Source: Bacteroidales bacterium UBA3653
GTDB lineage: Bacteria; Bacteroidota; Bacteroidia; Bacteroidales; Paludibacteraceae
Direction of reading: 5' to 3'
NCBI GenBank assembly: GCA_002373505.1
Contig: DFKE01000015.1
Location: 78,789 to 142,788 of the forward strand
Length of the DNA stretch: 64,000 nt
The position numbers and the translations under genes are program-made. Position 1 is the stretch's first letter. Every line of letters begins with the position of its first letter. Below, one piece after another: positions 49,877-59,391 of this stretch. The notes under the pieces were generated by a model. That model was given only the letters and a program-made list of their open reading frames with translations, did not search any database and was not told the DNA's origin.

Positions 49877-51541
49877 ATGAATTGGTTTAGTAGTTTATTT
49901 TTTGGTACAGGCATAGCACATTCTATTTTTGTGCTGGCATTGGCGATCGCCGTGGGTATTTTCTTGGGCGCGAAACTCAAGTTCAAGGGAATCACCCTCG
50001 GCATCACCTGGATTCTGTTCTGCGCGATCGCGTGCAGCCATTTCGGCATGACGCTTGATCCGCTGGTGGAATCGTTTGCAAAAGACCTGGGTCTCATCCT
50101 GTTTGTCTATTCGATAGGCTTACAGGTGGGACCGGGTTTCTTTTCGTCGTTCGGCAAAGGCGGTCTGCGCCTTAATATGCTGGCGGCAAGTATAGTGGTA
50201 TTAAGCTGTGTTACGGCGTACGTCATTCATCGTCTGAGCGGTACGGACATCGCTACGATGACCGGTGTGCTCTTTGGAGCAGTGACGAACACGCCGGGTC
50301 TGGGTGCAGCCCAGCAGACATTCCAGGACCTGACCGGAATGTCAAATCCCGATATCGCGTCCGGCTATGCGATGGCATACCCTCTGGGTGTAGTGGGAAT
50401 CCTGTTCTCCATGCTTGTTATCCGCTGGGTGTTCCGCATCAAGATGGACAAAGAGGAAGAGCAGGTGAAAGCGGAGAAAGGCGAGGTTCAGCAAGTGGAG
50501 CATTATGACATGAAACTGACGAACCCGCAGATCGACGGTCTGCATGTGCGCGACTTAAGTCTGCTGACCCATGTGACGATAGTGGTCAGCCGCGTGCTGG
50601 ACAAGGACGGCAATGAGTTCATGCCCGATGCGGAGACATTGCTGCATGTAGGCGACCGAGTGCGGCTTGTGACCGACAAGAAGAACGAGCGCACGGTGCT
50701 GCTGCTCGGCGAACTGACCAATATCAAATGGGAGGAACAGGAGAAGAATATTCACTTGGTGAGCCAGCATATCGTGGTCACCAAGGACAAGATAAACGGC
50801 AAACAGATATGCGATCTAAAGGTACGCGATGCCTTCCACATCACAATCACGCGTGTCCGCCGCGCCGGTATTGAACTGCTGGCAACGCCGGATCTGCGGC
50901 TCCAGTTGGGCGACCGTCTGACCGTAGTAGGCGAGAAAGAGGCTGTGGACAAGATAGCCAAAGCGTTCGGCAACTCCACCAAGAAACTGGATGCACCGAA
51001 CTTGGCATCCTTGTTCTTCGGAATCATTTTAGGTGTGGCATTAGGATCTATTCCATTCGCGCTTCCGGGACTGTCGCAACCGTTCAAATTAGGTATTGCT
51101 GGCGGTTCGCTGATTATTGCAATCCTCATGGGCGCGTTCGGTACCAAATGGCATCTGGTGACCTATACAACCACATCGGCGAACCTCATGATCCGAGAGA
51201 TAGGCATTTCGCTCTTCCTTGCGTCGGTCGGTTTCGGCGCAGGCAAGAGTTTTATCCCGACCCTCATCGGCGGCGGTTATGTATGGATCGGTTACGGCGT
51301 GCTCATCACGTTGCTGCCTCTGCTATTGATAGGTATCGTAGGACGCAAATGGATGAAGTTGGACTATTTCACGCTCATGGGACTTATCGCAGGCTCGACG
51401 ACCGACCCTCCGGCACTGGCGTACGCTACGTCCCAGAGTTCGGCGAATGACCGCGCAGCGGTAGCGTACTCAACGGTATATCCGCTGACGATGTTCCTAC
51501 GCGTACTGACCGGACAACTAATGATTCTCTTATTTTTATGA
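49877..51541 (+). CDS. AspT/YidE/YbjL-family transporter with two RCK_C domains
   Basis: 554 residues. The duplicated AspT-type membrane modules (about 1-175 and 370-554) each hold about five helices. Signature stretches are GLILFVYSIGLQVGPGFFSS (about 72) and GVLFGAVTNTPGLGAAQQT (about 135), repeated as EIGISLFLASVGFGAGKSF and GLIAGSTTDPPALAYATS. Between them are two TrkA-C (RCK_C) domains (about 200-365) that bind a regulatory ligand. It is an inner-membrane anion or amino-acid exchanger; the substrate is not deducible. Confidence 0.9.
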   Translation: MNWFSSLFFGTGIAHSIFVLALAIAVGIFLGAKLKFKGITLGITWILFCAIACSHFGMTLDPLVESFAKDLGLILFVYSIGLQVGPGFFSSFGKGGLRLNMLAASIVVLSCVTAYVIHRLSGTDIATMTGVLFGAVTNTPGLGAAQQTFQDLTGMSNPDIASGYAMAYPLGVVGILFSMLVIRWVFRIKMDKEEEQVKAEKGEVQQVEHYDMKLTNPQIDGLHVRDLSLLTHVTIVVSRVLDKDGNEFMPDAETLLHVGDRVRLVTDKKNERTVLLLGELTNIKWEEQEKNIHLVSQHIVVTKDKINGKQICDLKVRDAFHITITRVRRAGIELLATPDLRLQLGDRLTVVGEKEAVDKIAKAFGNSTKKLDAPNLASLFFGIILGVALGSIPFALPGLSQPFKLGIAGGSLIIAILMGAFGTKWHLVTYTTTSANLMIREIGISLFLASVGFGAGKSFIPTLIGGGYVWIGYGVLITLLPLLLIGIVGRKWMKLDYFTLMGLIAGSTTDPPALAYATSQSSANDRAAVAYSTVYPLTMFLRVLTGQLMILLFL

Positions 51542-51561
51542 CGTAATCCCGTAATTACGTA

Positions 51562-52929
51562 ATGACGAGTGTGAACAAAGAGATATTGCGGCTGGCTGTT
51601 CCCAGTATTCTGGCGAATATTACAATCCCTCTCGTGGGTATTGTGGATACCGCTATTGTGGGACACCTGAGCGATGCGACCGCTATCGGCGGTATCGCAA
51701 TCGGTACAATGCTCTTTGATCTGCTTTATTGGAATTTCGGCTTCCTGAGGGTAGGGACCTCCGGCCTTACGGCGCAGGCGTTTGGAAAGGCGAATGCCGG
51801 GAGCCGAGAGACGAAAACAGGGCGGGTTCCCGACGAATGCAGGAAGATACTGACCCAGAGTCTGACCATAGCGCTAACGGCGGCTCTGGCGATCTGGGCG
51901 ATACAGTGGCTTTTTGTCACGGCGGTTCTGGCTGTAGTGCCTTGTTCCGAAGAAGTGGCTTCCGTAGCACGGGAGTATTTCTATGTCCGCATATGGGCGG
52001 CTCCCGCCACACTCTCCCTCTTTACCTGCAAAGGCTGGTTCATCGGCATGCAGGACACGAAAAGCCCAATGGCGGTAGATATACTGGTAAACGTAGTGAA
52101 TATGATAGCCAGTTATTGCCTTGCCGTCTATACTCCGCTGGGAGTCATCGGCGTAGCATGGGGCACCCTAATTGCACAATACAGCGGTCTGGTTCTGGCA
52201 AGCGGGATTTTACTAACCCGGTATTTCAACATATCGGTATTTTGTGACTTCGACAGCTGGCGTGCTGCCATGAAATGGCGGGAAATACGGCGTATGATGG
52301 CACTGAACGGCAATTTGTTAATCCGTTCGTTATGCTTTATGGTAGTGTATGTAGGATATACCTCCCTGGCAAGTCGTTATGGCGACACGGAACTGGCGGT
52401 TAGCAGTATCCTGATGAAACTATTCATGTTCTTCTCCTTCTTCGTGGACGGCTTTGCCTATGCCGGCGAGGCACTGGTGGGGAAAGAGTGGGGGAAGAGC
52501 CTCTCCCCGGCCTCTTCCCCAAGAGAGGGAGAGAAGTTAAACGCCGTAGTGCGTGCGCTCTTCTTATGGGCTTTGGCAGTAGGAGCGGTCTTTACCGCAA
52601 TATACGGTTTCTTCGGGAAAGGGTCTATCGCTCTTCTGACGAATGATACAGAGGTGCTGAATGCCTCTGCCAAATACATCGGATGGCTCATAGCTATGCC
52701 TATTATCAGCACGCTTGCTTTTATGTGGGACGGTGTGTATGTAGGAGCTACCGCCGGCAAACAGATCCGCAACTCCATGATCTGGGCCGCTATCGGTTTT
52801 GTGGCAGGTTACGCAGCTACGTACCGCTTCGTAGGTCCGCAGGCATTATATATCGGCTATTTCGCGCACCTCGTCGCGCGCGCTATGTATCTGACGATAG
52901 AATGGGGGAAGGTGAAAGGTGAAAAGTGA
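51562..52929 (+). CDS. MATE-family efflux transporter (DinF-like)
   Basis: 455 residues, about twelve membrane helices in two MATE halves. Marks: ILRLAVPSILANITIPLVGIVDTAIVGHL (split over about 8-36) and GVIGVAWGTLIAQYSGLVL (about 193). DinF-type MATE pumps export organic cations using Na+ or H+. The cytoplasmic loop after GEALVGKEWGKS (about 307-318) is lengthened by an in-frame copy of palindromic element A (SPASSPREGEK, DNA 52500-52536). The last residues (KVKGEK) are encoded by the GTGAAAAGTGAAAGG tract. A TACGTAATTACGTAATGACG-like tract lies before the start. Confidence 0.88.
   Translation: MTSVNKEILRLAVPSILANITIPLVGIVDTAIVGHLSDATAIGGIAIGTMLFDLLYWNFGFLRVGTSGLTAQAFGKANAGSRETKTGRVPDECRKILTQSLTIALTAALAIWAIQWLFVTAVLAVVPCSEEVASVAREYFYVRIWAAPATLSLFTCKGWFIGMQDTKSPMAVDILVNVVNMIASYCLAVYTPLGVIGVAWGTLIAQYSGLVLASGILLTRYFNISVFCDFDSWRAAMKWREIRRMMALNGNLLIRSLCFMVVYVGYTSLASRYGDTELAVSSILMKLFMFFSFFVDGFAYAGEALVGKEWGKSLSPASSPREGEKLNAVVRALFLWALAVGAVFTAIYGFFGKGSIALLTNDTEVLNASAKYIGWLIAMPIISTLAFMWDGVYVGATAGKQIRNSMIWAAIGFVAGYAATYRFVGPQALYIGYFAHLVARAMYLTIEWGKVKGEK
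52500..52536. repeat. Palindromic element A, in-frame copy in the MATE gene
   Basis: CCTCTCCCCGGCCTCTTCCC continued by CAAGAGAGGGAGAG. A diverged copy, read as LSPASSPREGEK in a cytoplasmic loop. Confidence 0.7.
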
Positions 52930-52933
52930 AAGG
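52911..52933. repeat. GTGAAAGGTGAAAAGTGAAAGG tract
   Basis: It spans the MATE stop codon and precedes the adaptor ATG at 52934. Its GAAAGG may double as a ribosome-binding site. Confidence 0.65.
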
Positions 52934-53956
52934 ATGAAAAAGTATTATTTAATAGCAGCAATCGGTCTTGTTTTGCTTGGTTGCATCCGGCATAAAGAGG
53001 CGCAAGAAGAAGCCCAGCCGATGAAGGTAAAGACAACGGTGATCGAGCCTAAGGAGGCTTCGTCCTTCTCCCGCTATGTAGGTTCTATAGAACCTGCGCG
53101 CGAGACTCCGCTCAGTTTGCAGAGCGCAGGACGGGTTATCGCCATCGAAGTGAAGAACGGTGAGCGCGTGAAGGCAGGGCAGAAGATATTAGCGATCGAC
53201 AACACGCAGGCAGTCAATGCTTTTCGGTCTGCAGAGGCTTCGCTCAAGCATGCCCAGGACGGCTATGACCGCGTGAGCAAGGTGCATGCCAAGGGGGTTG
53301 TCTCGGACCAGAAGATGGTAGAGATAGAAAGCCAGTTGACGCAGGCTAAATCGCTCTATGCCGCCGCCAAACAGCAGTTGAACGAATGTACGCTCGTTGC
53401 TCCGTGCGAAGGAATAGTGAGCGGTTTGGACGTGCAACGCGGCCAGACAATCATTCCCGGCACCAAGCTATGCACGCTGCTTGATGTGTCCGGTTTCTCC
53501 GTTCGTTTCTCCGTGCCTGAGGCAGAGGTCAAGAATCTATCCGCAACAGGCGAAGTGGAATGCAGTGCAGCGGATACCGTACTTCCGATCACCATCACCG
53601 AGCGTAACATGACCGCCAATGCCCTGACGCACACTTACGATGTCACCGCCCGTATCCAAGGGGGTGCCGGGGTTCTGATGAGTGGAATGGTAGGGATCGT
53701 GAGCGTAGAGTCGAAGGCAGAAAACCAAACGCCCAAGGCAGCGATAGTGATTCCTGCCAAATGCGTGCTGCTTAAACCGGAAGGTCCTACCGTGTGGGTG
53801 GTAGAGAACGGCGAGGCAGTGCGGCGTTCCATCGTAAGCGGAGGCTATCAAGCCGACGGCGTGCAGATAAGTGAAGGACTACAACCGGGAGACACATTGA
53901 TCACAGAGGGTTACCAGAAACTATACACGGGGTGCAAGGTGGTCTGTAGTTTGTAA
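52934..53956 (+). CDS. RND efflux periplasmic adaptor 2
   Basis: 340 residues from ATG 52934. Lipoprotein signal with lipobox VLLGC (Cys17). Adaptor order: RYVGSIEPARETPLSLQSAG barrel/lipoyl half (about 40-60), short coiled coil (about 95-145), CTLVAPCEGIVSGLDVQRGQ lipoyl half (about 155), then the membrane-proximal domain. It is the partner of the RND permease 16 nt downstream. No outer-membrane-factor gene is in this operon, so it must use a channel encoded elsewhere, possibly the fused one at 33.7-35.0 kb. Confidence 0.9.
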   Translation: MKKYYLIAAIGLVLLGCIRHKEAQEEAQPMKVKTTVIEPKEASSFSRYVGSIEPARETPLSLQSAGRVIAIEVKNGERVKAGQKILAIDNTQAVNAFRSAEASLKHAQDGYDRVSKVHAKGVVSDQKMVEIESQLTQAKSLYAAAKQQLNECTLVAPCEGIVSGLDVQRGQTIIPGTKLCTLLDVSGFSVRFSVPEAEVKNLSATGEVECSAADTVLPITITERNMTANALTHTYDVTARIQGGAGVLMSGMVGIVSVESKAENQTPKAAIVIPAKCVLLKPEGPTVWVVENGEAVRRSIVSGGYQADGVQISEGLQPGDTLITEGYQKLYTGCKVVCSL

Positions 53957-53972
53957 TTTGTAATTTGAGGGT

Positions 53973-56900
53973 TTGAAGACGCAAAAGCACATATCAGGGG
54001 CGATGAGACACCACGGATTAGTGATGGCTCTCTTCTTGGGGCTGATGGCATTTGGCATATGGTCGCTTCCCAAGATGAACAAGGACGAGTTTCCGCAATT
54101 CACCATGCGGCAGGGGCTCCTTGTGGCGCTTTATCCCGGTGCAACGGCGGAAGAGGTGGAGCAGCAAGTGACCATTCCTCTGGAGGACTATATCAATTCG
54201 TTCGAAGCGGTAGACAAGGAACTGACATTCAGCAACAGCGAGGACGGGATAGCCTATCTCTATGTGATGCTTCGTATGGACGTGCTGGACAATGACAAGG
54301 CTTGGAACAAGATCCGCGCCGGTCTGCCCGTGCTCCAGAAGACGCGTATGCCCGCCGGCGTGCTGCAGACCGTACTGATCGACGATTTCGGTAATACGTC
54401 ATCGCTACTGATAGCCGTAGAAAGTCCTGAACGCAGCCCGCGCGAACTGGAGGAATATGCCCAAAAGATTTGCTCCCAACTACGCACTATTCCCGAAATG
54501 GGCAAACTGCGGATCTTGGGTCAGCAGAAAGAAGAGATAGCAATCACTATAGACACCGAGCGGCTCTCCCAATACGGTATCAACCCGACGGCGCTGCAAG
54601 CCCAGATGGCGCTGCAGGGTCTGCGTACAGCAGGCGGCGAGAGCGACAGACAAGGAGGATTGCAAGTCGTGATCCCTTACCAGTCGGAATACGAGATGCA
54701 GGAGCAGATCGTGTGGTCCGACCCTGTGACAGGCGCTACTATACGTCTCAAAGACATAGCTTCTATCGAGCGGAAGTACCCAAAGGCAAAACAGTTCGTG
54801 GAGTTCAACGGCGCGCCGTGCCTGATTCTGAATCTGGAGATGGTGCCCGGCAATAATATTGTGGCTTTCGGCCGCGAGGTGGACCGCCAGTTAGCGGAGG
54901 CTGCTGCTCTCCTGCCACCGGATATACAGTTCCACCGGATTACCGACCAGCCCAAAGTGGTGAACGACTCGGTTATTTCGTTCCTCCGGGACATCGTGAT
55001 TTCTATCTTAGTGGTGATAGCTGTGATGCTAATGCTCTTCCCGCTCAGGACGGCTCTGGTGGCGGCGACGGGTCTGCCCGTATGTACCGCTATCTGCATC
55101 GGGCTAATGTACATCACAGGAATAGAACTGAATACGGTCACTTTGGCGGCACTGATCTTCGTGTTAGGAATGATAGTTGACGACTCGGTGATCGTGATAG
55201 ACGGGTACACCAACTATCTGGACAAAGGCCATTCGCGGTGGTACGCAGCCAATGTGAGTACGTCCTTGCTTTTTGTACCGATGTCGCTTGCCACGATGGC
55301 GATCAGCGGCATGTTCTTCCCCATGACGCGTATCATTACCGGACCTCTGGGTGAGTTCGTACAGTTGTTTCCATGGGCGGTGCTATTTGCTTTAGTAGCA
55401 AGTATCTTCTATGCTACATGGGTGACGCCGTACCTCTCTTTCCGCTATATCCGCGTGCGCAAACCCGAGGAACTGAATTTTGTAGAGCGGGTGCAGAACA
55501 AGTTCTTTAACTGGCTGCAAGGGGCGTATAAGAAAGGCCTGGAGGCCTGTTTCAACTATCCGGTGATTGTATGGACAATGCTTATCGGCGCTACGGCGAT
55601 AGGTGTCTGTCTCCTGTTGTTCCAGCTGAACCTTCAGCTGCTGCCCAAGGCGGAGCGTGAGTTTTTTGCGGTAGAGATCCATTTATATGACGGCGCGACG
55701 CCCGAAGAGAGTGCCGCCGTGGCGGACTCGTTAGCGAACATCTTGCGGCGCGACGAAAGAGTGGAGAGCGTGACCGCGTTTATAGGTCAAGCCTCACCGC
55801 GGTTCCATGCCACCTATACGCCGCAGACCCCTGCGCCGAACTACGCGCAGTTGATCGTCAATACGAAGTCAGGCAAGGCGACTGCACAAGTGCTGCAGGA
55901 ATACACCGGACAATACGAGAATTATTTTCCGAATGCCTACGCGCGTTTCAAGCAACTGGACTACCAGGCGGTGAAGAACCCGCTCGAAGTGCGGATACGC
56001 GGTGACCGATGGGACGAGATGGCGGTCTATGCCGATTCGATCATGCAGTTCATGATCTCTATGCCGGAGTTGCAATGGGTGCATACGGATTATAACAATA
56101 CAGCCGCATCGACTCGTATCGTGCTCAAAGCAGACGAAGCAACGCGGCTTGGGGTAACCCAGACGATGCTGTCGCTTTACCTGCGGGAGGCTACTCAGGG
56201 AGCAACCATAACAACGCTCTACGAAGGATCATACGGCGTGCCTGTAGTGCTTTATACCAAAGATGCCGAAGGCATGGATGCTCAGGATTTAGGGGCTATA
56301 CAGGTGCCTACCGCTCTCCCCGGAGTATGGGTGCCGCTACGGCAGGTGGCTTCTCTCGAGCCCTACTGGCATCATACCTCTCTGGAGCGCCGCAATGCAG
56401 TGCGGACGATTACTATAGGGGCGGACCTGAGAGGCGCAACGAGCCAGGTGTCTGCGGAGAAAAAAGTGAAGGAATGGATAGAGACGCATATCACCGACCT
56501 GCCGGAAGGGATAAGTATCAAGCCCGGCGGTCTGACAGAGATCAACGATATTATGATTCCGCAGATTCTTTGGTCGGTAGTGGCAGCTCTGGCTGTGATG
56601 CTGGTTCTGTTGCTCTATCATTTCGGCAAGATAGGTCTGGCGTTGCTGACCCTCTCCAGCGCCATCCTGTGTCTCTTCGGCTCAATGACCGGACTATGGC
56701 TTTTCCGGCTGGATATATCCATTACGGCGGTGCTGGGTATCGTGAGTCTGATAGGTATTATTGTGCGCAACGCGATTATGATGTACGAATACGCGGAGGA
56801 TGCGCGCAAATACAAACACCTCTCTTATCGCGAGGCGGCTTATCAGGCAGGCTTGCGGCGTATGCGGCCTGTGTTCCTGACTTCCGCCACTACCGCGCTC

Positions 56901-57056
56901 GGAGTGCTGCCCATGATCATTGCGGCTACCAGCCTGTGGATGCCGATGGGAGTAGTGATATGCTTCGGTACGATCTTTACGCTGCCTCTGACGGTAACGA
57001 TCCTGCCGGTGGTGTATTGGAAAGTACACGCCAGGAAGGATGAAAGTGAAAGGTGA
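53973..57056 (+). CDS. RND efflux permease 2
   Basis: 1027 residues from TTG 53973 (MKTQKHISGAMRHHG); the first ATG, ten codons on, would shorten the first helix's basic leader. Twelve membrane helices, two porter loops. Proton-relay Asp403/Asp404 (GMIVDDSVIVID) are present. At the position of AcrB Lys940 there is Arg932 (GIIVRNAIMMYEYA), seen in several RND subfamilies. It belongs to the efflux RND group with short N-terminus and DEFPQFTMRQG, typical of Bacteroidota. It pumps unknown substrates with the adaptor upstream. The C-terminal codons are repeat-derived. Confidence 0.9.
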   Translation: MKTQKHISGAMRHHGLVMALFLGLMAFGIWSLPKMNKDEFPQFTMRQGLLVALYPGATAEEVEQQVTIPLEDYINSFEAVDKELTFSNSEDGIAYLYVMLRMDVLDNDKAWNKIRAGLPVLQKTRMPAGVLQTVLIDDFGNTSSLLIAVESPERSPRELEEYAQKICSQLRTIPEMGKLRILGQQKEEIAITIDTERLSQYGINPTALQAQMALQGLRTAGGESDRQGGLQVVIPYQSEYEMQEQIVWSDPVTGATIRLKDIASIERKYPKAKQFVEFNGAPCLILNLEMVPGNNIVAFGREVDRQLAEAAALLPPDIQFHRITDQPKVVNDSVISFLRDIVISILVVIAVMLMLFPLRTALVAATGLPVCTAICIGLMYITGIELNTVTLAALIFVLGMIVDDSVIVIDGYTNYLDKGHSRWYAANVSTSLLFVPMSLATMAISGMFFPMTRIITGPLGEFVQLFPWAVLFALVASIFYATWVTPYLSFRYIRVRKPEELNFVERVQNKFFNWLQGAYKKGLEACFNYPVIVWTMLIGATAIGVCLLLFQLNLQLLPKAEREFFAVEIHLYDGATPEESAAVADSLANILRRDERVESVTAFIGQASPRFHATYTPQTPAPNYAQLIVNTKSGKATAQVLQEYTGQYENYFPNAYARFKQLDYQAVKNPLEVRIRGDRWDEMAVYADSIMQFMISMPELQWVHTDYNNTAASTRIVLKADEATRLGVTQTMLSLYLREATQGATITTLYEGSYGVPVVLYTKDAEGMDAQDLGAIQVPTALPGVWVPLRQVASLEPYWHHTSLERRNAVRTITIGADLRGATSQVSAEKKVKEWIETHITDLPEGISIKPGGLTEINDIMIPQILWSVVAALAVMLVLLLYHFGKIGLALLTLSSAILCLFGSMTGLWLFRLDISITAVLGIVSLIGIIVRNAIMMYEYAEDARKYKHLSYREAAYQAGLRRMRPVFLTSATTALGVLPMIIAATSLWMPMGVVICFGTIFTLPLTVTILPVVYWKVHARKDESER

Positions 57057-57067
57057 AAGGTGAAAGG
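57041..57067. repeat. GTGAAAGGTGAAAGGTGAAAGG tract
   Basis: It spans the stop of the RND gene and precedes the phosphopantetheinyl transferase ATG. Confidence 0.65.
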
Positions 57068-57664
57068 ATGAAGGTTGCTATTTTTGACAGGATGGAGGAG
57101 TGTACGGACAGTGCGGTGGAGAATATGCTTCCTCTCGTCTCCGACCAGCGGCGCGAGCAGGCATTGCGATACAGACATACCCTCGGACGATTTTGCTGCC
57201 TGAAGAGTTGGATCATGTGGTGGGAACAGCTTAAAGCCTGCATAAAACCTGCTGAAAACCTGCAGAAAAATCTTACCGGGAATTGGACATGGACATACAA
57301 CGGGCACGGAAAACCCTATCTTCCGTCCGGACCGTATTTTTCAATCTCGCACTGCAAGGCCGCAATAGCGGTGGCAGTGGATGAAAAACCGATAGGGATA
57401 GACATAGAATCCATCCGGCATGCGGATTCAGACCTGATCGCGCGAACGATGAATGAGGAGGAGCAGCGTCAGATTCATGAAGCGAAGGAGCGTGACAGAG
57501 CTTTTATCCGTCTATGGACCCAGAAAGAAGCGGTCGTGAAAGCGGAAGGCATAGGGATCGTATCGTTTGAGCAACTGCAATCGCTTCTGCCGGGAAACAA
57601 AGCATACCGGCTGGAGACCATTGAAAAAGAGAAATATATCTATAGCATAGCATATAAACAATAA
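57068..57664 (+). CDS. 4'-phosphopantetheinyl transferase (Sfp-type)
   Basis: 198 residues from ATG 57068. The ACPS/Sfp signature is clear: PYFSISHCKAAIAVAV (about 90-105), GIDIESIR (about 113-120, Mg-binding Asp/Glu) and FIRLWTQKEAVVKAEG (about 147-162). It transfers phosphopantetheine from CoA to a carrier-protein serine, activating acyl or peptidyl carrier proteins. Cytosolic. The gene is 5 nt upstream of dnaX and in the same run as the RND pair. Confidence 0.9.
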   Translation: MKVAIFDRMEECTDSAVENMLPLVSDQRREQALRYRHTLGRFCCLKSWIMWWEQLKACIKPAENLQKNLTGNWTWTYNGHGKPYLPSGPYFSISHCKAAIAVAVDEKPIGIDIESIRHADSDLIARTMNEEEQRQIHEAKERDRAFIRLWTQKEAVVKAEGIGIVSFEQLQSLLPGNKAYRLETIEKEKYIYSIAYKQ

Positions 57665-57669
57665 CATAT

Positions 57670-59385
57670 ATGGAGAATTACATTGTTTCCGCGCGCAAGT
57701 ACAGGCCTCAGACCTTCGAGACCGTAGTGGGGCAGCAAGCTCTCACGCAGACATTGCAGAACGCTATCCGTCAGGGTCATCTGGCGCATGCCTATCTGTT
57801 TTGCGGTCCGCGAGGAGTGGGTAAAACCACTTGCGCTCGTATCTTCGCCAAAACGATCAACTGCCTGAACCCGCAGAACGGCTTCGACGCATGTAACGAA
57901 TGCGAGTCCTGCCGTGCGTTCAATGAGCAACGGTCCTTTAATATCCACGAGCTGGATGCGGCATCCAATAACTCGGTGGAGGACATCAAGTCCATCATCG
58001 ACCAGGTGCGTATTCCGCCGCAGATAGGGAAGTACGCGGTGTATATCATTGATGAGGTACACATGCTTTCTACTGCGGCATTCAATGCCTTGCTTAAGAC
58101 CTTGGAGGAACCGCCATCATATGCCATCTTTATTCTTGCCACGACGGAGAAACACAAGGTTCTGCCGACGATCCTGAGCCGTTGTCAAGTATATGATTTT
58201 AACCGCATTACTGTACCTGATATCATCGCTTATCTCAAATCTCTGGCAGCAAAAGAAGGCGTTACGGCAAGCGAGGAAGCGCTGAATGTAGTGGCTCAGA
58301 AAGCGGACGGAGGAATGCGGGATGCGCTCTCGATCTTCGATCAACTGGTGGCTTTCTGCGGGAATAACATCACCTACGAACGTACCATTGAAGTGCTCAA
58401 TGTGCTCAATGCGGACTATTATTTCAGTCTGGTGGAGAATGCGCTCCGCCATGATGTGGCAAAGGCATTGCTGCTGCTGAATGAGGTGCTGAACCATGGT
58501 TTTGACGCCGGTCATTTCGTAACGGGTTTTGCCCAGCACCTTCGGGATGTATTGGTAAGCAAAGATCCGCAGACGGTACAACTGCTGGAGACCAGCGATG
58601 CTATCCGTCAGCGTTATGCGCAGCAGGCGCAGTTATGCCCGCCTCTCTGGCTCTTCCAGGCATTGGATATCCTCAATACATGCGATATCAATTATCGCAC
58701 GGCGCGCAACAAACGTCTGACGGTAGAGTTAGCGCTTGTCAAACTGTGCCAGCTCGGAGTGCCGCAAAATATTCCGGCTCCGCAACCAGGTCCGGCACCC
58801 AAAACGGAGGCCAAACCTGCCGCTCCGGCTCCGCAGCCCAAGCAGGAAGAGAAACCTGCCGCTCCGACCGCTCCGCCAAAACAAGACACTCCGGCAGCTC
58901 CCAAGCCCGCAACTCCCTCTATCCCCAAAATGCCTAAGATAGGTCTCGGACTCGGTCCCAAGCCGAAAGCGGAAGAAGCGCCGCAGGCACCCCAACAGTC
59001 CCAACCGCAAGAGGAGGAGCCTAACCGCCCTTTTACAGCTGACCAACTCAGAGACGCGTGGGTTGGTCTGGCAACAACCCATAATGAGGAACTGCGTCTG
59101 AAACAACTGATAGAGAACTATATCCCTTCCCTGGTGGAGGAAACAACGGCTGAGATAGCCATGCCGAACCCCTGGCAACTGGACCAGATGCGGAGCGCCA
59201 TGCCAACCCTTCTGACCCAACTGAGGCGTACGCTGCATAACAGGGAACTTAATATCCGCCTTGTGCTGGCGGAGTACAACCGAGAGCAACTGGCCTATAC
59301 GGCGGAGGAGAAATACGCCATCATGGCGGAGACGAACCCTGCGCTGGCGGAACTGAAAGAAAAACTGGATCTCCAAATCGACTGA
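57670..59385 (+). CDS. dnaX: DNA polymerase III gamma/tau subunit
   Basis: 571 residues. Clamp-loader ATPase: conserved start YRPQTFETVVGQ (about 11-22), Walker A GPRGVGKTTCAR (about 46-57), a Cys zinc site (CNECESC, about 76-82), Walker B-like DEVHML (about 128), and sensor SRC (about 169). Domain III ends near 360. A Pro/Ala/Lys-rich linker (about 365-450) then leads to a C-terminal domain (about 455-571) as in tau. It loads the sliding clamp at the replication fork. It lies between the phosphopantetheinyl transferase and YgiQ genes with gaps of 5-6 nt. Confidence 0.95.
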   Translation: MENYIVSARKYRPQTFETVVGQQALTQTLQNAIRQGHLAHAYLFCGPRGVGKTTCARIFAKTINCLNPQNGFDACNECESCRAFNEQRSFNIHELDAASNNSVEDIKSIIDQVRIPPQIGKYAVYIIDEVHMLSTAAFNALLKTLEEPPSYAIFILATTEKHKVLPTILSRCQVYDFNRITVPDIIAYLKSLAAKEGVTASEEALNVVAQKADGGMRDALSIFDQLVAFCGNNITYERTIEVLNVLNADYYFSLVENALRHDVAKALLLLNEVLNHGFDAGHFVTGFAQHLRDVLVSKDPQTVQLLETSDAIRQRYAQQAQLCPPLWLFQALDILNTCDINYRTARNKRLTVELALVKLCQLGVPQNIPAPQPGPAPKTEAKPAAPAPQPKQEEKPAAPTAPPKQDTPAAPKPATPSIPKMPKIGLGLGPKPKAEEAPQAPQQSQPQEEEPNRPFTADQLRDAWVGLATTHNEELRLKQLIENYIPSLVEETTAEIAMPNPWQLDQMRSAMPTLLTQLRRTLHNRELNIRLVLAEYNREQLAYTAEEKYAIMAETNPALAELKEKLDLQID

Positions 59386-59391
59386 TAGCTG

